64,000 nt of DNA from an uncultured Flavobacteriales bacterium. GTDB taxonomy: Bacteria > Bacteroidota > Bacteroidia > Flavobacteriales_G > Salibacteraceae. Positions 35,129-40,779 of the stretch are shown here, one piece after another. Made by a program: the position numbers and the translations under genes. Within the stretch, counting starts at the first letter, position 1. Every line of letters starts with the position of its first letter. A model generated the notes under the pieces. That model was given only the letters and a program-made list of their open reading frames with translations, was not told the origin of the DNA and searched no databases. The stretch spans positions 124,001 to 188,000 of the forward strand of contig CALSRO010000005.1 of assembly GCA_943788775.1 (NCBI GenBank). The letters run 5' to 3'.

Positions 35129-35372
35129 GATTGAAAATCAATAAAAACCTGAAACCTAAAACCTAAGGCATATCATCCTCTCAGGGGTGGGTTGTTTTAA
35201 ATCAATTTCCTGTTTTCGATACAGTTTCAAGGGTATAGTATAACCCAATACAGCGAATCACATAACTGTAAACATAGTAAGGATATACTTAGTATTATAC
35301 TAGCTAAGTTTACACTTTTTACATGCCACATCTGGGTGTATGGCATCCTCTCTACAATACTTTGGTGTCTAG
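35129..35372. repeat. Island repeat R4, split by an ~80 bp insertion
   Basis: Fourth R copy. Left part AAAACCTGAAACCTAAAACC through GGGTATAGTATAACCCA (to ~35246); right part CATCTGGGTGTATGGCATCC through CTTTGGTGTCTAG (from ~35327). R3 has the two parts joined, so about 80 bp were inserted at 35247-35326. Confidence 0.7.
35247..35326. mobile_element. MITE-like insertion inside R4
   Basis: The inserted segment carries inverted ends TGTAAAC (35267-35273) and GTTTACA (35308-35314) and an inner palindrome TAGTAT-T-ATACTA, so almost all of it can fold into one hairpin. It has no coding capacity. Target-site duplication is not clear. Confidence 0.45.
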
Positions 35373-35375
35373 ACA

Positions 35376-36057
35376 ACCACTGTTATTGATTTAATCAACA
35401 GTTTCTAAACCCATGTGGAAAACGAGGCCTTGTCCATGCCTGTATCTATCCGTATCTTGTCAACTCTCAGAAAGAGATTAATTCCCATGTGGTCGGTGTA
35501 GCATAAGAACTGCCGAATACTTGTAGCACCTAATAAACGTTGGAAGCTACTTGGACCAGGTAAAACAAAATCTGCGTAAGAACTGCAACTGTGATTCCTT
35601 TATACGTTTCGCCCATGCGCCATCAGTTATACAGCTTACCCAGTAACAATGCTAACCAGTTCCTAGCAACAACATTTAAACGTATCAGGGGGCGCATAAC
35701 ACTCAGTAGAACTAATGAAGCATTACAGTTACTCTTTGAATGTCGATGCTAGTTGTTGTTGATAGAGGTGATAACTGAATAATTAACGGTGTGATTGGTT
35801 ACACTAGGGTAACACCATCTATTATGTCATAGTTACACAAACGGTTACTTCAGGGTTTAAGATTTTTTTAGGAAAAATCCTCTTTACCTCAAAGCATTCA
35901 ACTTTTCAAGGGATTAATCAAACCTTTAGAGATTCAACATATAGCATAGTCACCTTAACATGTTGGTCTTCAGTTTTTTTAAAAGAAAAAAAATATACCA
36001 TGTCATAAGATAATGCAGCAAATAAGGTCAAGCTGTATAACATAACCATAGGGTGTG
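35376..36057. other. Gene-free stretch
   Basis: I see no credible coding region on either strand; the longest frames are about 20-30 codons without a start context. Short direct repeats occur (CCCATGTGG twice, TAAGAACTGC twice). It may be decayed DNA or hold an unrecognised RNA. Confidence 0.5.
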
Positions 36058-36128
36058 AATCCTATTTCTTTCAATGTAGTAAAGGGTAGTATTCGTTAAC
36101 CCAGATATGTGGTAGTAAGGGGTGTTAT
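36058..36128. repeat. Island repeat S2
   Basis: Second copy of the ~70 bp S repeat (first at 26958-27027), in the same orientation and 9.1 kb away. Both are followed by different sequence, so the right border of the repeat is at GGGGTGTTAT. Confidence 0.75.
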
Positions 36129-36276
36129 AGGTGACAATAGTCTTTACTCAATACATCTCATTACATGTAATCACTGTAACCATCTCGAAGAGATAAATAA
36201 ACTTAGATATGTATATCTATAAGGCACATTATTTTTAAATTTATTTTATTGATATTCAGTGAGTTAACATGAAAAA

Positions 36277-36307
36277 GGTTTACACCTTCACAAATTTCTT
36301 GTAAACC
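36277..36307. promoter_or_regulatory. Inverted repeat upstream of the HTH gene (distal)
   Basis: GGTTTACA (36277-36284) and TGTAAACC (36300-36307) are perfect complements around 15 bp. It lies 38 bp before the start of the HTH gene. The same GTTTACA/TGTAAAC words border the insertion in R4. Confidence 0.4.
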
Positions 36308-36316
36308 AGGTAATTA

Positions 36317-36345
36317 TATAAGTGAACGCTTAAAATTCACTTATA
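36317..36345. promoter_or_regulatory. Perfect inverted repeat touching the HTH gene start codon
   Basis: TATAAGTGAA (36317-36326) and TTCACTTATA (36336-36345) are perfect complements around 9 bp, and the second arm ends directly before the ATG at 36346. A protein bound here would cover the start codon region and the likely transcription start. Confidence 0.55.
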
Positions 36346-36795
36346 ATGTCAAGAACAAGTTGGTCAGATGACGACCTGGAGAAGCTGTCTAGGAAGAAGA
36401 ACCATAGGGTAAGATACAACGGACATAATTACATCTGGGAGCATCGTCTAAAGGGTAATAAATGGGAGAAACATAGTATCGACTGCTACGCTGAGTATCG
36501 AAAACCATTACATGAAATTCATTACTGGACATACAATTACGGAAAAGAACTGTCTGAAAGACAATCAAAACAGGATAGTTTACACTACCGTGAACTGAAG
36601 CGATATCTATCAATCACGGCTAGAATGGTAAGGATTAGAGAAAATCCTAAACTGAAGACAAGGGATAAGATTAGAATGGTAATGAAGACTATGCCTAAGA
36701 AAACCGCAGTTGGGATAGCTGAACTGTTAAATATATCTAGGCAGATGGTCCACAAGCATCAGGTTGAAATATTAAGGGGTAATACATCAAACTGA
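36346..36795 (+). CDS. Small basic DNA-binding protein with C-terminal helix-turn-helix
   Basis: A 149-residue, strongly basic protein without signal or membrane segment. The N-terminal half is rich in Arg, Lys, Tyr and Trp (HNYIWEHRLKGNKWEKHSID). The last third is helical and ends in a likely helix-turn-helix (KKTAVGIAELLNISRQMVHK). I do not recognise a family. Two inverted repeats precede it (one touching its ATG), and three 11 bp-spaced direct repeats begin 21 bp after its stop. This is the arrangement of an autoregulated initiator, excisionase or copy-control protein; function is inferred only from layout. Confidence 0.65.
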   Translation: MSRTSWSDDDLEKLSRKKNHRVRYNGHNYIWEHRLKGNKWEKHSIDCYAEYRKPLHEIHYWTYNYGKELSERQSKQDSLHYRELKRYLSITARMVRIRENPKLKTRDKIRMVMKTMPKKTAVGIAELLNISRQMVHKHQVEILRGNTSN

Positions 36796-36816
36796 CATCG
36801 TCATTGAGGGTAAATT

Positions 36817-36846
36817 AACTGTCTCATAACTGTCTGAAAACTGTCC
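36817..36846. repeat. Three iteron-like direct repeats, 11 bp period
   Basis: AACTGTCT at 36817 and 36828 and AACTGTCC at 36839 start exactly 11 bp apart, about one helical turn, so a protein could bind all three on the same DNA face. They follow the HTH gene by 21 bp. Confidence 0.6.
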
Positions 36847-36947
36847 AAAACGATGTTTTTTGTACTTTTCGAGCCGTATAGCGTGTTCCTTCTATGTTTG
36901 ATTATTGCCTCTGTTTTTAGCGAAAGTTGGTGGAGCAAAAAGGTGAT

Positions 36948-36968
36948 TGATTGTTTTTTAAACAATCA
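36948..36968. other. Hairpin between the iterons and the tRNA gene
   Basis: TGATTGTTT (36948-36956) and AAACAATCA (36960-36968) pair perfectly over 9 bp around three T residues. It is A/T rich and lacks a following T-run. No gene is visible between 36796 and the terminator at 37026. Confidence 0.45.
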
Positions 36969-37025
36969 TGAAACCTAGTCGTACCAACACTTGCAATAAA
37001 ATTAAGACGACCTCTGGCTCATAAT

Positions 37026-37063
37026 AAAAAACCCCCAACGCTATCAAAACGATGAGGGTTTTA
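37026..37063 (-). terminator. Intrinsic terminator of the tRNA gene
   Basis: Read on the minus strand, AAAACCCTCATCG pairs with CGTTGGGGGTTTT around a short loop and continues into a six-T run. It begins about 5 bp beyond the 3' end of the tRNA. Confidence 0.7.
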
Positions 37064-37067
37064 TTCG

Positions 37068-37141
37068 TGGTCCCACCTGGGCTCGAACCAGGGACCACCT
37101 GATTATGAGTCAGGTGCTCTAACCAACTGAGCTATAGGACC
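37068..37141 (-). tRNA. tRNA with CAU anticodon (Met elongator or lysidine-modified Ile2)
   Basis: A 74 nt cloverleaf on the minus strand: acceptor stem GGTCCTA/TGGGACC, D-arm GCTCAGTTGGTTAGAGC, anticodon stem CCTGA/TCAGG with loop CTCATAA, T-arm around GGTTCGAGCC and discriminator A. The CCA end is not encoded. CAU is shared by Met and Ile2 tRNAs, and I cannot decide between them by eye. Its 3' end faces the accessory island, the usual position of an integrase attachment site. Confidence 0.9.
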
Positions 37142-37197
37142 AGCTTTTCAGTTGAAAAGGTGCGCGAATTTAATCATTCGTACATTTCGCAGCTCAT

Positions 37198-37834
37198 ATG
37201 AATGCACCAGAAATTAATGCCATCATTTTTGATTTAGGCGGAGTCATTTTAGACATCGACTATAACAGAACTGTTCGAGCTTTTCAAGCGCTTGAATTTG
37301 AGGATTTTGATCAGCAATACAGCAAGATGAAACAGTCGGGTGTTTTTGATCGATTAGAGCGAGGAGAAATTGGATGAGGCGGAATTTGTTTCGATTATGC
37401 AGCAAAGTATCCCTCATGCCAGTCAAGAAGAAATTATCGATGCTTGGAACGCCATTATTTTGGACTTTCCATCGGGGCGGTTGGATTACATCAATGAGGT
37501 TCGAAAAAAGCTGCCTATTTTTTTGCTGAGCAACACGAACGAAATTCACCTGAAGTGTTTTGATCAACTTCTATTCGAATCGACAAACTCTCACATCAAA
37601 GATCATTTCAATAAGGCCTACTTATCTCATGAAATGAGTTGTAGGAAACCTGAGCCAGAAGCTTGGAAGATCATTTTAGAGGAACAAGGTTTGAAAGCGA
37701 GAACCACTCTATTTATAGATGATTCTCCACAGCATATTGCTGCTGCTCGTAACTTGGGACTGCCATGTATTCATCTGCAGTCAATAGATGAATTAGAAAG
37801 GGAACTTGCTCCTTTCTTGACACAATTCAATTAA
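37198..37834 (+). pseudogene. HAD-superfamily hydrolase (HAD-IA) with one-base frameshift
   Basis: Two frames together encode a ~210-residue HAD-IA phosphatase. Motif I is IIFDLGGVILDID (nucleophile Asp in the first frame), motif II is FLLSNTNEIH, motif III the Lys of CRKPEPEAWKII, and motif IV TLFIDDSPQHIAAA. The frame breaks near 37374: removing one G restores LERGEIDEAEFVSIM. As read, translation would stop after 59 residues. The 3' end overlaps the convergent epimerase gene by 42 bp. All four motifs are intact, which favours a recent event or a sequencing error. Confidence 0.82.
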
Positions 37835-38203
37835 TACTCCGTTCGCAGATTTTGGATGGAAGAAGCATACCAGCTTATTATCAGCACCAGTTTTGACCTC
37901 TCCGATGGCCTGAAAACCTTCACTGATCAAACGTTCTCGTTCGGAAACTATGTCTTCTACATCATATGCGATATGATGAATTCCTTCGCCTCGCTTCGCT
38001 ATGTACTTTGAAATTGCGCTTTCATCTGAAGTGCCCTCTAGCAATTCAATTTTGGTTTCACCAATTCGAAAGAACGAAGTGGATACGGCCTCAGATTCTA
38101 CTGTTTCTAGCTTGTAAGGGGGTGAGTTGAAAAGCTTAGCATATGTTTCATTTGCGGCTTTGAGATCCTTAACAGCGATTCCTATGTGTTCAATTTTCCT
38201 CAT
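37793..38203 (-). CDS. mce: Methylmalonyl-CoA epimerase
   Basis: A 136-residue single-domain VOC enzyme of normal length. MRKIEHIGIAVKDLKAANET gives the first metal-ligand His, GEGIHHIAYDVEDI the second, and the Glu near the end (GVLIELCQER) the third. It interconverts the (R) and (S) isomers of methylmalonyl-CoA in propionate metabolism. The carboxylase beta subunit at 56921 belongs to the same pathway but is 19 kb away. The last 14 codons overlap the convergent HAD gene. Confidence 0.9.
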   Translation of the reverse strand: MRKIEHIGIAVKDLKAANETYAKLFNSPPYKLETVESEAVSTSFFRIGETKIELLEGTSDESAISKYIAKRGEGIHHIAYDVEDIVSERERLISEGFQAIGEVKTGADNKLVCFFHPKSANGVLIELCQERSKFPF

Positions 38204-38217
38204 AAACTATGGGCAAT

Positions 38218-38243
38218 AAAAAACCCCTCACTAGGAGGGGTTT
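38218..38243 (-). terminator. Intrinsic terminator
   Basis: CCCCTC (38224-38229), loop ACTAG, GAGGGG (38235-38240), extended by AAA/TTT. On the minus strand it is followed by a T-run, so it ends the transcript of the gene at 38261 before mce. Confidence 0.85.
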
Positions 38244-38260
38244 CAAAATGTTCGTTAGTC

Positions 38261-39073
38261 TTACTTCTTTTTCATGAACTCAATGGTAGAGTTGTCATAG
38301 TTCAAGTAGTAAATGCCTTTCTTCAAGTTAGAAGCATCAATTTTATTTGAGTATCCTTTCTTAACAATGTTACCGTGAATATCATACACTTCGAACATGG
38401 TTTCTGCGGAGAAAGTAATGTCGTTATCCACTTTTGCAGAAGCCCCCGTCACTACAGGCACTGTAGAAGTGTACTCAGCAGCTGGAGAATATCTTGGTAC
38501 ACCAGTGTAATCAATTTGCTTCACTCTAAACTTGTTTGTTCCTGAGTGCGGAGTTACTTGAAATGAATAAGAATTCGTCTTTCCAGTTCTACCTGCGCCT
38601 TCTACTTCACCTACGTATACCCACTTGTTCCATCTATACTGCTCCACAACATAAGTCAATACACCGGCCTCGTCAGTAGTCGACCATGTGAGTGTTCCAT
38701 TGCTACTCACGCTAATGCTTTGAGTCTTGTATGTGCTTTTTGGATTCAGCACTTCTGGGTTCAACACTTTAGGTGTAGGACAGTCATCCTTGTGCTTTAT
38801 TACTACTACGATTTGATCACCAAGATCTAAATCGAGAATAGATAGGTCAATTTCGAATGCACTTGAGTTCCATTCGTCCGTGGTCACACTTCCGTTAACG
38901 GTAACTTCAAATACACAGAAACCAACGCCCGTTCCGGCAAAGGCATTTTTAACGTAAAGGTTTTTTCCTTGGTAATTTCCTTCTAACACAATGTTACCAG
39001 CCATTGCGACACTGGAAGCAATGGATAACAATAGGATGATTAGGGTCTTGAAAGCGGAAGTCATTTCACTCAT
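38261..39073 (-). CDS. Secreted protein with T9SS-type C-terminal domain
   Basis: A 270-residue protein from the ATG at 39073, which puts a clean signal peptide first (MTSAFKTLIILLLSIASSVA). A small beta domain (residues ~25-90) and a fibronectin-like domain (LTYVVEQYRWNKWVYVGEVE) precede a short sorting domain (TMFEVYDIHGNIVKKGYSNK, then LKKGIYYLNY, ending in a basic KKK). The last part matches type A sorting domains loosely. It is presumably exported to the surface. In-frame starts further upstream (39124) would bury the signal peptide. Confidence 0.72.
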   Translation of the reverse strand: MSEMTSAFKTLIILLLSIASSVAMAGNIVLEGNYQGKNLYVKNAFAGTGVGFCVFEVTVNGSVTTDEWNSSAFEIDLSILDLDLGDQIVVVIKHKDDCPTPKVLNPEVLNPKSTYKTQSISVSSNGTLTWSTTDEAGVLTYVVEQYRWNKWVYVGEVEGAGRTGKTNSYSFQVTPHSGTNKFRVKQIDYTGVPRYSPAAEYTSTVPVVTGASAKVDNDITFSAETMFEVYDIHGNIVKKGYSNKIDASNLKKGIYYLNYDNSTIEFMKKK

Positions 39074-39130
39074 TTTAATCTTAGCCTGTAGAGTTGCTCG
39101 CACAAATTTAATATTAGATTTCAACCAACG

Positions 39131-39703
39131 CTACGATGGGTTGTTATTTGCTTTCATATAGTTCACACTTTCCATCATCATTCGAGCTACACTCTCAGCA
39201 TAACCGCCTTCTTCATTGTAATCATGAATTTCATAAGCGATACCATCAAATGTTTTAATGGCGTAGAAATGAAAGACCGGATCGATGCTTGAATTAGCAA
39301 TAGAGGATTTATAAAGTATGTAGTCATCGCCTTGTTCAACGATCTCATTCGTAAATGTAATGTCTTCGTTCAGCATTTGAATATGGGAGCTTAAGTCTCC
39401 TTCAATAAGCTCAGCTATTATTACATCGTAGATGGTACCCACCTTAATTCGTGTTTCGCCAAAGTCGTTCGCTGTTATGCTATGTTCACCTCTCGATTCA
39501 TCAGGAATGGTGATTGTCGCGTTAACAAAGTAATCTGAAAGATCTGCTTCAACACTTCCACGCTGTAATGATGCTGGGAGGTCTGATACAGTTGCAGTTG
39601 AATCGGTTGCTTCATCTGAGGTTTCTGATGAACCACCCCCACATGAGGCGAGGGTAAATAGAATTGCTGAAAAAAATAGATGTCTGGTTTTCATCATAGT
39701 CAT
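39131..39703 (-). CDS. Hypothetical lipoprotein
   Basis: A 190-residue predicted lipoprotein. The leader ends in FTLASCGGGSSE, with the lipid-modified Cys at residue 21 and a Ser/Thr/Glu-rich linker behind it. The remaining ~140 residues form a mixed alpha/beta domain without recognisable motif (IYEIHDYNEEGG-like end region). It is transcribed in the same direction as the T9SS-type gene, 57 bp upstream of that gene's start. Confidence 0.7.
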   Translation of the reverse strand: MTMMKTRHLFFSAILFTLASCGGGSSETSDEATDSTATVSDLPASLQRGSVEADLSDYFVNATITIPDESRGEHSITANDFGETRIKVGTIYDVIIAELIEGDLSSHIQMLNEDITFTNEIVEQGDDYILYKSSIANSSIDPVFHFYAIKTFDGIAYEIHDYNEEGGYAESVARMMMESVNYMKANNNPS

Positions 39704-39742
39704 TGCGCCCGAAAATACTCGTTTTTTGATAGGTTGAAACCT

Positions 39743-40726
39743 TTATGCGAGTGATAAGATGTAAAGTTGAGATATTCCAAGAACCATTATCCCTTTAAGC
39801 CAATGCGATAGAGTTCGATAATGATGACTTTGTCGGGCTCGGTACAGACGCAATGAAATGAATACTGTTAGGAGCATAAGGATCAAGAAAATTAGAGTCA
39901 TTCCAACAAAGAAGTCGGTGTGAAAAACAAAGGGAACTTCTAAAAAGAGCATGGCCATTAGAAGTGAAAAAACGATTGTTTTGGTATTCTTGATTCCAAA
40001 TAGTTGATGCAGAGCAATTACTCCATTCTCTTTGTCACCAGTGATATCCTCTAGGTCTTTGATGATTTCACGTGCCAAGTTTATACAGAAGATTAAAAGA
40101 GTATAAATCACCGTGAGATAAATAAAACTTTGTCCGATTCCAGATGGTGTATCAAGTGCGATTTCGATGGCTGACCATTCTGAAATAATGATGAGTGGAA
40201 TAAGTGCAGCAATCAGTGCGCTTACAATTAGGTTACCGATGATTTTATATCGTTTGAACCATATTGCATACCCTGTCAATAAACTAATTGTAGTTGGCAG
40301 TATCCAAAGGTCAGAAAGGTGTTTGGTCTCAATGGCAATATAAACGGAGAGTGCGATTACAAGTAAGCCAATCACCAAGATCGTTCCCCAAAATTGATGA
40401 ACAGTCCAGTTCGCAGTCACTAAGAATCGATTCGGACGGTTTATGGCGTCTACTTTTTTATCGAACCAATCATTCATCCAATAGCCCATTATTGTGATGA
40501 GTACCACATCTAAGACGAGCAGGTTGAATTGTGAAGCTGTTAGTCCGAAGCTCAGTCCTGCCTCCTCCAATAAAGGACCGATGATAAAGATTCTCAATAG
40601 CCAAAGAAAGGCGACTATGATCAGCAAGTTCGGTAGTCGAATAAAGGAGATGAGACTTTTATAGGATATCAACTTCTTAGGGTTTGTTTTTTTTGAAGAA
40701 GCGCAAAGTTTGATGACATTCGCCAT
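39743..40726 (-). CDS. UbiA-family prenyltransferase (geranylgeranylglycerol-phosphate geranylgeranyltransferase type)
   Basis: A 327-residue polytopic membrane prenyltransferase. The first Asp-rich motif is NDWFDKKVDAINRPNR (N-D-x-x-D-x-x-x-D) and the second is DLEDITGDKENG (D-x-E-D-x-x-G-D), both binding the Mg-pyrophosphate of the isoprenoid donor. Eight or nine transmembrane helices follow. In Bacteroidota this branch is usually annotated as a DGGGP synthase homologue; the acceptor here is not proven and could be another aromatic or glycerol lipid. A -7 element lies 12 bp upstream. Confidence 0.82.
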   Translation of the reverse strand: MANVIKLCASSKKTNPKKLISYKSLISFIRLPNLLIIVAFLWLLRIFIIGPLLEEAGLSFGLTASQFNLLVLDVVLITIMGYWMNDWFDKKVDAINRPNRFLVTANWTVHQFWGTILVIGLLVIALSVYIAIETKHLSDLWILPTTISLLTGYAIWFKRYKIIGNLIVSALIAALIPLIIISEWSAIEIALDTPSGIGQSFIYLTVIYTLLIFCINLAREIIKDLEDITGDKENGVIALHQLFGIKNTKTIVFSLLMAMLFLEVPFVFHTDFFVGMTLIFLILMLLTVFISLRLYRARQSHHYRTLSHWLKGIMVLGISQLYILSLA

Positions 40727-40737
40727 TGCGGATTAGC

Positions 40738-40745
40738 CAAATGTA
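40738..40745 (-). promoter_or_regulatory. -7 promoter element for the UbiA-family gene
   Basis: On the minus strand TACATTTG matches TAnnTTTG exactly, 11 bp before the ATG at 40726. A TTG lies 22 bp further upstream (40768-40770), close to normal spacing. The leader would be about 5 nt or absent. Confidence 0.5.
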
Positions 40746-40779
40746 AGTGCCGCAATTCAATCTTAATCAATCGGTGTTT

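Noticed and set aside
26261-35372. R1-R4 as a CRISPR array
   Set aside because: The copies are ~155 bp, kilobases apart and separated by genes; there are no short regularly spaced repeats and no cas genes in the window.
35437-35502. 21-codon frame starting MPVSIRILSTLRKRL in the gene-free stretch
   Set aside because: Short, no ribosome-binding or promoter context, and no related sequence in the window.
37068-37090. Copy of the tRNA 3' end at the left island border (second attachment site)
   Set aside because: I looked for the TGGTCCCACCTGG word around 25.7-26.3 kb and did not see it; the border may have been lost with the IS3 and recombinase rearrangement.
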